A DNA stretch of 64,000 nt, taken from NCBI RefSeq assembly GCF_021730395.1, contig NC_069362.1:35668501-35732500 (forward strand). Direction: 5' to 3'. Each line of letters starts with the position of its first letter. Positions within the stretch are counted from its first letter, which is position 1. Shown piece after piece: positions 23,051 to 34,961 of the stretch. Below the pieces are notes generated by a model. That model made no database searches. It had not been told where the DNA came from and was given only the letters and a program-made list of their open reading frames with translations. A program made the position numbers and the translations under genes. Origin of the DNA: Mercenaria mercenaria (taxonomy: Eukaryota > Mollusca > Bivalvia > Venerida > Veneridae).

Positions 23051-25790
23051 ATAATGGACCCGTCATTACAGACACGTGTGGGGAACATTGCTAAGCAGTG
23101 GAGGGGATGTTGTGCAGAATCCTTCACAAATGCTGACCAGTACTGCTTGACTTGTGAGTAGTTATAATTTCAAAATAATGGTTAATCAGTATATGTTATT
23201 TTTGTGTGATGATAGAGTCTAGTTAGAGAGCACATTAGGCAGTTTAAAGGACTGCTGGTGTCATGTTGGATCCCCGCCCGGTAAGGTGAATGATCTCTTA
23301 GATGACAGTAGAATATCATTGGCCCCAGACTCATGTAAGGAACTTATGTTATTTGCAATGAACAAGTTAGTATTGGTACATCATCCACAAAAGCTAGATA
23401 GGTTAATTGATAACTGTTCCATAATTGATTTACTCATGAAATACAGTGATAAACAGATTTCAAACAAATGATACTTGGGTCTTGGTTAGAACCTGTTCTT
23501 GAGTCTGTACAAGCTTTGGAACAACAGGGCAGACTGTTATGAGTTTGATTTCATTGCGTGGCAACAAAAAGTGATTAAATATCCAAGACTGGGAATATTT
23601 AGATGAATTGAAATCCTTTGTAATGTTGTAAACTGAACAAAAACAAGCAATTAATCCTTCTGTTTGTATAAGTTGTTATATTCTTGCCAGCAGTTTTGTT
23701 TCTATCGTTGCCCAATGATAAAAAGTAAAATCCATGCTATAGAGTGTTAAGGATATTGAGAAATGTGTTCCTAAGATAAGGTTGAATTTATGAAATGTCA
23801 GGTTTTGTCCCAGTTAATCCTGAATTAAAACCTTATATTTTCTGATAACTGACTATTGGCCCAGTTTACAGTGTGCAGTGGGTTCCTTTGCTTTTTATGT
23901 TGTGCTTTCTTTTTGCCTTATAATTATGTATTTTCTTTAAAGATTACCTTGATAAATAATTTACTTTCATAAGAGCATCAGTTGCAGGTCCGGCTTTGTG
24001 TATTCAGGTTTTGGATGTGGAAATAATTTTGTCCATCTGTCTTTCCATCTATCCATTTGTCTATCTGTTTGCCTGTCTGTCCATCTGTTTGTCTGTCTGT
24101 CCATCTGTTCTTACACCTATCCATCTGTTTGTCTGTCTGTTTGTCTATCTCTTTTTGATCCTTCTTTGGTCCTTTTGCTAGATATTTATAAACGTTACTT
24201 TTTATGTTTTACCTTGTCATTCCTTTGAGTATGACTTGCAAAAAATATTTAATGAAAATCATTCTTTCAAAATACTTATCATATATGTTTGCTGCAATCA
24301 ACCTGTTTTGTTGTAATCAAAAATGTAAACCTTGTAGAACAGATGTAGAACTAAAGAAATGAATATTATTTATTTTCAGTCCCAGCAAATATGACAGTAG
24401 ATTGTAAGGCCCTACTGATGGGTTCTGTCTTCATTGTGGTATGTATAGGCTTTCCCTTTAACCAGTATTTTAACTACATTTCAAAGAAACTTGCTGTGAC
24501 ATTATATAGTTGTAGTGACTTTTACCACGACTGTATTTTAATAAGGCTCAGAAGAGCACATGTAACTCTGGCCAAAACTAGCCCTCCCCCTCCCTTCCCC
24601 CACTGTTAAATGCAATATAAAAATATCCGGCATGGACAAACTAAGTTTACAGACTGAATAAGCATTCATAATGGTCAGAATTAATAATTTAGATGACAAA
24701 ATTTAGCTATGAACAGGCTTGTATATGCCCTGATAATTATCTCACAAGTACAACCAGTATGGTTGATTACGCAAAAAACAGCAGAAAAGAGTTGTAAACA
24801 GAACTTCAAAATTTGAAAATGAGCTTGAAATTAAAACAAAAAGTCTTTTCCAATGAAAAATGATGCAGCTTGGGTCATCAATACTTAAATATCATGGCAA
24901 CTGTTTTCTGAAATAAAGTTTTTTGCCAAACTAGCTCTACTTTGGGTATTTACAAAGATATTTTTCTGAGCATTCTAAAGCTCTGCATGACTTACAGGGA
25001 GTTGAATACTATGTTAACTTGTTGTAGGAGCTGATATCAGCTGGAGTTATAAAGTCACAAATTCATCTTTTAACTTTGCATTTCTGGAATTGAACCTGGA
25101 ACCTCCAGGAATCTGTAGCAAGCTTCACCCATATCATTATCCACTGAACAGTTGTCATATGTGTCAAGTTACACAAGTCTAGAGATTTGCCTTTATGCTA
25201 GAATTTAGTTTTTATCAAGCACTCACTGGTTTTATAGAAAAATCTTAATTTTACAACTGAAATTAGAGGTACAACAGTTTTACTAAATGTAAATGTAATG
25301 AAATGAGCCGCACCATGAGAAAACCAACAGTGCGTTTGCGGTCAGGATCCATGCTGTTCGCTAATGGTTTCTCTAATTGCAATAGGCTTTGAAAGCAAAC
25401 AGCATGGATCCTGACCAGACTGCGCCGATGCTGCGCTGGTCTGGATCCATGCTGGTGGCAAACGCACTATGTTGGTTTTCTCATGGCGCGGCTCAAAAAG
25501 ACCACGTAAGAAGACAAGTGAACACACTTTAATAAAAGCTGAGTAGTTTTTGTGGACAGGTTCAGACTTGACCTCTGTTCATAAATGTTTCTTCTGTAAG
25601 ATAGGATAGGTGAGTGCAAGTTCATTAAACATTGCAAGCACATTGGTTATTATGTTTGTTATTACAGATTCAGATGCTTTGTTATGATATTTATGTTAAC
25701 ATTTTCTGAGAGAAGGGTTTTAAATTGTAGTTACATTTTCTCTCATTTCAGGAGTACCTTGTGTTTGAGAGACAGACGAGGAACAATTAG
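23051..25790 (+). CDS. phospholipid scramblase-like, last three exons (copy B)
   Basis: Exons 23051-23153, 24380-24438 and 25752-25790 match copy A exactly in length and phase, with the same splice sites and TAG stop. Seven coding differences are visible over ~201 bp: five change residues (T to M, D to N in FTDAD, L to V, K to T, K to R) and two are silent. The FTDAD aspartate change falls beside the calcium-binding loop of the family. The reading frame is intact. As in copy A, no upstream exons of a scramblase were recognised, so expression is uncertain. An additional broken copy of the first of these exons lies just upstream at 22751. Confidence 0.75.
23286..23880 (+). other. intron segment unique to copy B with a 61-codon ORF
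   Basis: An ORF at 23286-23471 reads NDLLDDSRISLAPDSCKELM and on to LLMKYSDKQISNK. Its first third exists in copy A, but the rest up to about 23880 is absent there. No domain was recognised; it may be a remnant of an inserted element or simply chance. The comparison suggests a deletion in A. Confidence 0.35.
24030..24155. repeat. CTGTCCATCTGT minisatellite (copy B)
   Basis: Counterpart of 5855-6045, shorter by roughly 65 bp, so it has gained or lost units since duplication. Confidence 0.8.
25305..25494. mobile_element. MITE family M2, copy in duplication B
   Basis: Same GAGCCGCACCATGAGAAAAC and GCGCGGCTC ends as the copy at 7217, at the equivalent site, but about 44 bp shorter through loss of part of the left arm. 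Confidence 0.85.
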
Positions 25791-26993
25791 ATGAGGTGTT
25801 GCCTTGGCAACGTGTATACTAGGTAATGTGTATATCATATGACAAAATGCAAAATACACTTGCTTTGAAACTAAACATCTACATAGACTTACTTGATTTG
25901 ACAATTCTTAAATGATTTCTTTTATTTGCGTTGTTATCTAATTTTTATTGTTTTATATTTCATTATCCCCCCATACTATGTTGAGGTGTATTCACTTTGT
26001 CTGTCTGTCTGTCCTTATGTCACAAAAGTTTGTTTAGACTCCTCTGAGACTACTGGTGAGATTTCAACAAAACTTTATAGGAAGGTTCAGTTTTAGGGCT
26101 AGTTTTGCATAATCAACTTGTAGAGCAAACAGTACTGCTTTTACCTCTCTGGATATCTTTGCTCTTTGACCAGATATTGCATATTCATTTACTCTGCCAT
26201 TTTTTAACAAGCAGTATGGGAAGACATGTGCTTTTTCCAGAAGCAGTCTCAAGTTTTATACTATTTTATGGCCTTCAGAAAAAGAAATGAACAACTTAAG
26301 TTTTAGTGTAAAGTGATAGGATATAAACTCTGTCAGGATTTTGCTGTGTTCTAAAGAACTGAATCTGTTCATACATTTTCTTATATTAAGAAAAGAGAAT
26401 GTTTGAAAAAGTAACTTTACTGATGTGTGATTATTAATGGCACAAACTATGTGTCAAAGTTTTATCAATTACAGGATGATAGTATATAGTAATATTGACA
26501 TCAAGAACCTACTCGTAGCAACGAAGAAACAATACCATATTTTTTTCCACTGTTTTACATATAAGGCACAGAAACTATAAATGGCAGAAGGTTGTTGAAA
26601 TTTTACACTCTTAACCAGCATATCCTACCAAAAAATTGTAATGTAATATTTGTTTTTCAGTTTGTGTCTTTACAGATCTTGATATTAAACAAGTCACAGG
26701 ATGGATCTCTGTGTACATGTGCGTGTGTATATGTATATAAACTTTTATGTGTAAGCAGGATTCTTTGTTCATAAAAGCAAATAATTGTACAATAAAACCT
26801 GACACTAATAATACAGTGAGACCTTTCAAATCTTGGAGAAAAAAATTTTGCATGGACATATTGTAAGTCTGTTATATCAAAGTTTAACTATTTTACAGAA
26901 TTAAGAGCACATTGGATGTCTGTACAGATGGTAGTTTTGAATGATAGTTTTGGTCTGTATTGTGGATTTCGAATGCATATACATGAAATATAT

Positions 26994-27369
26994 TTAACAA
27001 ATAATCAAGGCCTTCGAGTGGTTTATCTTCTGATTTACCACGGTTCAGAGTTCAGATGCGTAGGAATTGAACCACGAGGGCGTTACTGAAGCATCTGAAC
27101 GATGAACCGTGGTAAATTAGACGATAAATCACAAGAAGGCATTGATTGTTTTCATTCTGACATGCTCATTGACATATTTGAATAAAAATTATGCTGGACT
27201 TCTTTTACCCAAGGAGTGATGTATCAGACGTCATGCGGCAATTTGACGTCATAATTGACGTCATAATGCTGACTTACCAGTCCGCGCGTCAACCGTTGTT
27301 TATCGCAGAATATACAGAGCTTGAATTCCTTCTTTGTTTAACTGGACATCAAACCGAGTCATGTTAGAA
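26994..27369. mobile_element. insertion in copy B with long internal hairpin and CRE motifs
   Basis: Copy A reads straight through this site (about 8957), so this ~375 bp is an insertion in B (or a deletion in A). Inside, CTGATTTACCACGGTTCA and GTTCAGATGC (27029-27060) are mirrored by GCATCTGAAC and TGAACCGTGGTAAAT (27090-27117). Two perfect TGACGTCA palindromes lie at 27244-27251 and 27256-27263, with a near match at 27227. No coding sequence is present. Confidence 0.65.
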
Positions 27370-29748
27370 TGTATCATAAACTATATTGTAAACATAGATG
27401 TATACGTTAGTGGAAATAACAGTATGTATGGTGTACTTTTTAATGATTATTTAACCATTATTGATATTTTATCCAACATGTTTTTATCTGATATTGTTAA
27501 ACAAGAGAACAAACTTCTACTGTTGCTCATTTCTCATTATTTCCATGACAGCTGTCGCAAACATCTTTCTGTTTCTATATACTGTTAACATAAAATTATT
27601 TTATTACTGTCTACTGCAGATTAGGTAGTTTTTGTAAAGGTTTTATTTTTCTATTTCATGGTTAGCAACCATATGGATGGTGTAAATGTTCGCTAAACAC
27701 AAGTTTCTTATGTTTAAGGACATAATGCTGTTCATTATTCAGAAATATTTTGAATTCAGGAGTGGTATTATTCAGGGGTGATAGTGAAAACAAAACCAAT
27801 ACCAACAAGTATACAATATGAAAACCTGTACTGTGTCAACTTTGACAACATATTGATCTTTACCTTAGAAACCAAGTAAGGCTGTAATTCAACTGGGACA
27901 AATTCATGATGTACCTTAAACATTTTTTCTGAAGTCTGTGTTTTGTGAATGATATATTTATACACCAATGAAAGTAATGGCAGTAAATACTATCAGAGTG
28001 AGTACCCTAGAGAGAGGCAGGTATGTACAGATGCTCAGCTGGTGTTTTCCGTCATCATTATCGGGGGTGTACATATAGGAAATACATTGTATTTTAGATT
28101 TCTAAGATAGTTGAAAGTTACTGTTCTATTTTCATATTGTTTGCAACTACTGCAATCTACCTCAGGTATTTGTGACACTTGTGTACTGTGATATATTTGG
28201 GACATACCATTTTATAAGGCAGGTGATGCAAGGTGCTTGCTACATTATCAATGCATGTTTTTGCTATCTTAATCTTTTTTGTGGGAAATTAGATATATTC
28301 TAATGACTATTTGATTTTATTTTTCTGTATTTCAATTTCCGCTCATACTTGTTTAACCAGTGAAAAATATTTTTTCCATTGCATAATAGAATATTACAGT
28401 AGAACCTGACAGATCATCGAACAGAGCATTGGGACAAATACCCACACCTGCTGTCATCACCGGTCAAAAATAAAATGGTGAATTCCCAGAATTGATCTGA
28501 GCTCATTATCTTGTATTATTTTTATCAAGTGTGTTTTACTTTAGTGATAAAAAACAAAATGATTGTGTGCATGTTACAAATAATCAAGTGAACTGTATTT
28601 ACTTCATTGTTATGCATGTCATATGTTCATACAAAAAACATTAAACAACAGTTGATGTAACGTGAAAATGGCTGATGTAATGTGAAAGAGTTACTTTTTC
28701 TTGATTTAGAAATAGGAATAAGAGGTCATTTTAAAAGATTGTGGCTCTTTTCTTTTAAAGTTCTTTTTATCTTTCAGAAGTATGTTGTTCCTTTGACAGT
28801 GAAATATTATGTAGGGATAGCACATGTTTTTTTTGTGTGTGATAACATCTGCAAAATACCGAGGGGTGGGTGAGGGTACCAAAGAACCTAGAGGGATTCT
28901 GAAGATGTTATAACATTAAAACTATTAAATAAATGAATATATTGTCCAACAACATCATTAAATTTCTATGAAATGTGCTCTTTTATCATGTTGACTTCAT
29001 TTCCTTTTGAATTATCCGTTTTGGGGCTGTACTATGTTTACGTTTTGCCACTGAACAAGCTTATATGTAAAAAGGTGTTTTAACAGCGTGTGAGAGCACA
29101 ATCTGTTAACACATGTTTACTTTCCCTCCCATGAAAGCACCCCTAACAATGACCAGAACAGCAGTTTTATGCTAGAATATTTTATTACATGGACCTAGTT
29201 CCTGTATTATGGTCATTATTGTTGAAATACATTTTACAGGATATTTCCGCAGAATATACAATAAAATGAATGGGGAAAATTTTTGAGACACTGTTTGATT
29301 TGAGAAAATACTCTGTTGTAGAAATATCGGTACCTAGATGGTTATTATACCAAGAACCACTGTACTCAAATCTGATATCATATTGAACTACTGCACAGAA
29401 GATATGGTTTCAAAATAAAAATATTGTAAAATAAAAATTGGGTATATCACAAATAGTAACAGATAAGGATTTGAACTTTGTCTACTTCCCTTTTTGCCTC
29501 ATTTCATTCTGATATGTGCTCATTAAACAGTTGTTTTGCTCAATGGAAGAAAAGTCCCTAACAAGGCAAGTTACTATATTTTGGATCCATGTTTGAAACT
29601 TGCAAACGCCTTAAACATATTTTACACAGCCTGTTGGATAGCCTTTTTTTATCATTTTAAGGACATTGTTTTATTACATGTATTTTCTTTATGATTAAAC
29701 AAGATATTTAAACAGAAAATAGCAAATGCACATATTTATGTTTATATT

Positions 29749-31034
29749 GTAAAAATACTGGGTAAAAAAATGCACATCTGTGATTTTAGAAATTGATATT
29801 TCCTTTTATTGCTGGAGATATGGGAGTTAGAACATTTTTTTCTACAGATTTTCGTTTGGACCTTTGAAGCTAGTGACTTCAAAAATACAATCATTATCTT
29901 TACAGTCTAAGATTTACATATAAAGTGATATTGTATATGATTTTACTAGTTTTACACAGCGCTTTAACAACTACTTCATATCAAAACATTTCATTTTTTG
30001 CCTTTCTTAACCTAATTTTTACAACTGGTAGAACTTCATATATTGATGTTAATCTAATGTTTTACTGTTTATGTTGTTATTTCTTAATGATTTTCTCAAT
30101 AGGACAGTATTTAAAATGATTTTTGATACCTAACTCAAATTTCTGGCAAGTACATTAATGAAATAACAGTCCAAGGCCTTATTGCCAGTTGATCTCTTTT
30201 TCAAACAAAAAGTGATGTAAAGCTTTATAAATATTTCATTTTAATTTTTTCGTTAGAAATCCAGGTATGAAATATTTATGGACAATGCATCTGCACAAAT
30301 ATTAATCCGATTATAATTTATATACATGTATTGCTAATTATATCTGCATATAAAACACTGCTTTATGATTTTTAGCTAAAAACATTATGATCTATATATT
30401 ACTAGTATTTGTACAGAAATAAAATCAGTAAATAATTCTTGAATTTAGTTCTTGTATCTTGGAGATTGTGTGTATCTGTTGATGACTTGAGGAAATTATA
30501 TTTAGAATTTACATAAATTTGCAATTTTCCCTGCAAAATAAGGTTGCTTATACTAAAGAATTGTCTAAATTATAAGATTATAAGAGGAACATCTTACCCA
30601 GTGGCATCTTTAAGAAATATATTTCTGTTCAAGATTCATGGACAAAATCAGGGTTTAACATTGACAGGCGAGAATTTTTCTGAAGCAAAAGTGGAATAAC
30701 GAAAACCCAATGTAGGGATTGATAATTTTTTTGTGCAAATTTTACAGTTTGTCATATCCTGATATCAATAGCTTGTGTATAACAACCATGGTAATGGTTA
30801 AATATATGTCTCTCCAACAAAACTGGGATTTCAGGTACCTCCCAAAACTTGACATTCTAGGAGCAGGCATTAGGTTTGGCAATTATCACCATTTGCAAAG
30901 CCCCCAGTAGGCACTTTCAGAAAGTTCCTACTCATTGTCCAATTCCCTAGAAGCTAGCTACAACACAACCAAAGCCGATCAGGGAGCATATAAAATCCAA
31001 AAATGTTCAGGCGAAGTACGCCTCGGAATCTTTT
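29749..31034. other. unannotated AT-rich stretch
   Basis: No gene, RNA or repeat was recognised in about 1.3 kb. ORFs here are short and featureless. Confidence 0.5.
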
Positions 31035-31558
31035 ATTATAATACCCCTTGATACAAAGGATATGGGGGCTGTATTGGAGTCATGCTTGTCCATCTGTTGG
31101 TTTGACCATCTGTGCAAAGCACACATCCCAGGTCACTTGGTCCAAGGTCAAGGTCACTTTAAAGTCAAAGATCAGATTGCTCAATTTTGTGTCCGCTCCA
31201 CATATTCTAAACTATTTTGTAGATTTTCATATAACTAGCATCAAATATTTATCTCATAAGACAACATGCAGAGCACATAACCCAGGTCACTAGGTTCAAG
31301 GTCAAGGTCACGCTTAGCGGTCAGTGATCAAATAGCTCAAATTTGCATCTGCTCCATATCTTTACCACTGGAAGGATTTTAATAAAAGTAGCATCAATTG
31401 TTAACCTTATCAAGACATGCGGAGTGCATAGCCCAGGTCATTAGGTTCAAGGACTAGGTCATATTTGAAGGCCAAAGGTCATGATCACAACATTTTACTT
31501 ACACTGTATCAAGGCGGTGTCTTGGAGTATTAATCACCTTTAGTGATAGCTCTAGTTT
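31035..31558. repeat. ~160-bp tandem-repeat element, three units
   Basis: Begins ATACCCCTTGATACAAAGGA and holds three degenerate units with CCCAGGTCAC and GGTTCAAGGTCAAGGTCACG. It ends in CACCTTTAGTGATAGCTCTAGTTT. The head, core and tail order matches the other pearl-like elements here. Confidence 0.65.
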
Positions 31559-32691
31559 GTTGGTTGCAGTAAATATATCAAACTGACTGTTATAATTTAA
31601 ATAAAACCAAACTCAGCCTGTTATGATTTATATACTTCCAAAGGATCTTCTCATAGACCTGATTAAGAGCCCAGAACTTGTTTTTCCCAGAAAAGAGGGT
31701 TTTACGTATATGTTGGTATTTAACATATGATGGTATTTTATAATATTTACATTCGCCCAATTCTTTTCCATTTAAAATAATGACGTTCATTCATTTCCTA
31801 CCTATGAACAGCAAAAGGAAAGGCACGAAAGTTACATACAAGATACAAGATACAAGAAAATTTATTTTACGTTGGATAAAGTATAACAAAAAACATTAGC
31901 TCATGAGCTATTTCCCGACAAACAAAGAAAACAGAAAGTATCAAAAAATAAAGCGGCTAAAAGGAAAGATAAGCGAAAGTTAGGCATATTAAAACATAAA
32001 TTAAATGACAGCGGTTAAGAATGGCATGGTTATATAATTAAAAGAAACTTACATACATAGCACATATAAGCACAAACCTGTAAAAAAAGTACATAAATAA
32101 AAGGGGAATGACATACATATAATACACTACATAGTGAGTTTATTGCATAGAAGGTGCTAATCTTGTCAGCAGCTATATCTAAAAACAATTAAAAGGCAAA
32201 AGAAATTTAAAGGCTTTTTAAGATTTGGTGAATGCTAGTAGCAAATTTACTAAGGTTGATGTAGCCCTTAGCACCTTCCGCTAGATAGTATAAAAGAAAG
32301 CACATAAAAGACTAGGTTTAAAGCACATTGATGACTAAGTTAAAAACATGAACAAACCAGGTTTAGAACATCAACAAAACAACAGCACACTGTTTCTACT
32401 GCAAGCCAGATCACTTGGCTCTTACTGACATTTGAATGTCTAATCTGCCCAGCTAGTGTACTCGTCCAGCTGGCAACAGATAGGCTTCTCTATGGCAAAT
32501 AGAAAAAAGCACAAAGGGCATCAGTGACTGGCAACAGGGAAGCAGTCTTCAAGTAGGCATGTACATAAAAGCAACGATAAAAACAAATGCGAAAGAACAT
32601 TGCAACAAAAATTATACGCAGTAAACTAAAACTTTAAAGAAAGAAAAAGCAAGCACATGCAAAGCAGGACAACAGATGAAGCGGTGTTATG

Positions 32692-33975
32692 CTATTCACA
32701 CATGGTACATTTACATTTTGGGCCTGTCCAGGTGCTGATCAGTCGGGCAAAATCCTTGTACTGATCGATTGTACGTAAGTCATTTGGCAGACTGTTCCAC
32801 ACCCGGGCAGCCTCAAAGCGGAATGAATTCTTGCCATACCTTGTTGTCCTTACTTGAGGCGTTTCCAGGATGTTTGAATATCTGAAATTATAATTAGAAG
32901 ATTTAACAGTTACCAGAGATTGTAGATATTGTGGGGATAAGTTTTGTAGACATTTAAAAGTTTCAGTTGCAGTCATACGTAACCTGTTGAGATGTAAAGT
33001 GGTCATGTTAACCTTTTTTAACAAGGTATCATAGCTTGACTCATAGTCATTAAATACAATCCTTAAGGCCCGGTACTGCAGCTTTTCTAGCTTTTCTGTG
33101 TTTGACTTACTACAGAAATGCCATATAAGTGGGCAATAATTGAAGTTTGACCTAATGAAAGATTTGAATATTAATAGTCGGGTGCTTTCATTTAAGAATT
33201 TACTAAGTCTTTGAAGGACAATTAGTTGTTTGGCTGCTTTCTTGCACAAGTTTGTGACTTGTAGATCAAAATTTAATTGAAAGTCAAGTTTCACGCCTAA
33301 TAGTTTAACCTCATTTTCACAGACAATTTCATTATGACCTATAGAGAAGGATTTGACCTCTTTGTTGGATTTGTTGCCTACACAGATTGACTGGAATTTT
33401 TCAGGATTTGCTTGCATTTGATTAATACTGAACCAGTATATAAGGGATTTACTTTCTGATTCAATAGTTTCCTTAAAAGTGTTAAGATTTTTATGGCTAA
33501 AGGAAAGGGTATTGTCATCTGCATAGTTATACAGAGTTGATTTATTTATAAAATAGAAGATATCATTAATGAAAATGTTAAAGACCAGCGGCCCAAGTAT
33601 TGAGCCTTGAGACACTCCTTTGATAATTTGAAGCCATTCACTTGTACAATTGTTGATTTTGACCCTTTGGGACCTGTTTGAGAGATAGTTTAGCATTACT
33701 TGACTTGCATTTTCTGTTAACCCATATGCTTTAAATTTAAGAATTATCAGATTGTGAGGTAAGCAATCAAAGGCCTTTGACAGGTCCATTAGGATAGCAC
33801 CTACATATTTATTTTCATCTAGGGCCTTTTTCCGATCTTCTACTAGTTTGAGTAGGGTTGTTTGACATCCATATGTTGACCGAAAAGCAAATAGATAGGG
33901 GTGGAAGATTTCATTAAAATGTTCGTTAAGTTGGTCACTTATAATTCTTTCATAGATTTTTGACATAGTTGGCAA
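32692..33975 (-). CDS. LINE ORF, reverse transcriptase core and C-terminus
   Basis: 427 codons to the stop; the frame is already open upstream (RPVSILP before this ATG). Reverse transcriptase motifs: DLSKAFDCLPHNLI (first catalytic Asp), GVSQGSILGPLVFNIFINDI, YADDNTL (catalytic YADD), LLGVKLD. The C-terminal segment NFNYCPLIWHFCSKSNTEKL and ARVWNSLPNDLR is typical of this LINE group. No RNase H domain follows. All catalytic residues in this part are intact, so this copy looks recent even though its upstream frame is broken. Confidence 0.9.
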   Translation of the reverse strand: MPTMSKIYERIISDQLNEHFNEIFHPYLFAFRSTYGCQTTLLKLVEDRKKALDENKYVGAILMDLSKAFDCLPHNLIILKFKAYGLTENASQVMLNYLSNRSQRVKINNCTSEWLQIIKGVSQGSILGPLVFNIFINDIFYFINKSTLYNYADDNTLSFSHKNLNTFKETIESESKSLIYWFSINQMQANPEKFQSICVGNKSNKEVKSFSIGHNEIVCENEVKLLGVKLDFQLNFDLQVTNLCKKAAKQLIVLQRLSKFLNESTRLLIFKSFIRSNFNYCPLIWHFCSKSNTEKLEKLQYRALRIVFNDYESSYDTLLKKVNMTTLHLNRLRMTATETFKCLQNLSPQYLQSLVTVKSSNYNFRYSNILETPQVRTTRYGKNSFRFEAARVWNSLPNDLRTIDQYKDFARLISTWTGPKCKCTMCE

Positions 33976-34072
33976 TATACTTACAGGTCTGTAGTTCTTT
34001 TCAATGAAGGGATCATCTTTCTTATAGATGGGAGTAACCTGGGCTTGTTTTAATTTGGTAGGGAATTGACCT

Positions 34073-34885
34073 TTATCTAAAATTTGCTAAATTAGTAATT
34101 GGTGTTTTAAGACTATGCTGTCCTGCTATGATAATTTTTTGGGGGATGGAATCAACTCCAGTTGCCTTTTTGGGATTTAGTTTTTTAATGCAGTGGCCAA
34201 CACATTTTTCTGTAACATGAGCAAAATTAAAAGTTTTAGCTTCAATGTTATTGTGTATGGCATGAATGCTGGGGTGTTCATTGTCTACTAGCGTTTCGTT
34301 TTCAATGCCAATATTTTTAGCAATGTTAATATAGAAAGAATTTAGTTTACCAGACACTGTATTTTGATCAGAAATCATTGAGTTACTCTCAGTATCTTTC
34401 AGGATGATTTGACTATCTGATTTCTGTGTAGATTTTTGGGATAGGAAAGGTTTAATGGTGGGCCAGAAGTCTTTTGATTTAGGCCCTCCACCACATCTTT
34501 CTTTGAAGTAGACTGTAATAGATTCACGTTTTGACCTTGTTTTAAGATTGCGAAGTCTAGTGTATTGTAACCAGTTTTCATTAGACTTATGTTTTAGATA
34601 ATTATTCTTTGCTTGTCGGGTCTTGTAGATAATTTTACGATACTGGGAATTCATACAAGGGGGTGGGTTTCTTTTGGGAATTTTTTCTTTAATTGGTGCG
34701 TGTTCATCTATGACTTGTTTTAGCATGAGTTCATGGGCCCAGTAGATATCATCAATATCATCAAAGACCTGGGCTACATGGAAAGGTACATGGGATAATT
34801 CTTCATTGAATTTGCTTTCATCGAAATTTTTATAACTTCTGAAATTTACTTTTTTCTTTGATACTGATTGCCAATGTTCTTTCAA
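34073..34885 (-). CDS. LINE ORF, endonuclease end to reverse transcriptase start
   Basis: 270 codons in a shifted frame relative to the upstream piece. The frame is open before this ATG and shows GLSDCHNFI, the terminal SDH-type catalytic motif of the AP endonuclease, at about 34915. The middle (residues 30-190) is the basic, poorly conserved linker between endonuclease and reverse transcriptase. It ends KKLNPKKATGVDSIPQKII, the usual entry to the polymerase. A frame change near 34075 cuts the product after ANFR; the next frame continues KGQFPTKLKQAQVTPIYKKD. Confidence 0.85.
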   Translation of the reverse strand: MKEHWQSVSKKKVNFRSYKNFDESKFNEELSHVPFHVAQVFDDIDDIYWAHELMLKQVIDEHAPIKEKIPKRNPPPCMNSQYRKIIYKTRQAKNNYLKHKSNENWLQYTRLRNLKTRSKRESITVYFKERCGGGPKSKDFWPTIKPFLSQKSTQKSDSQIILKDTESNSMISDQNTVSGKLNSFYINIAKNIGIENETLVDNEHPSIHAIHNNIEAKTFNFAHVTEKCVGHCIKKLNPKKATGVDSIPQKIIIAGQHSLKTPITNLANFR

Positions 34886-34961
34886 AGAAGTAGCTATGAA
34901 ATTGTGACAGTCACTGAGACCACAGTTAAAATTGATAGTTTTACAAAAGAAATTTTTGGCA

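Larger units (their letters stand above)
22851..29748. other. segmental duplication, copy B
   Basis: Partner of 5077-11328 in the same orientation. B lacks about 70 bp near its left end, has ~480 bp at 23400-23880 absent from A, a shorter intronic minisatellite, a MITE with an internal deletion, and a ~375-bp insertion at 26994-27369. Confidence 0.85.
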
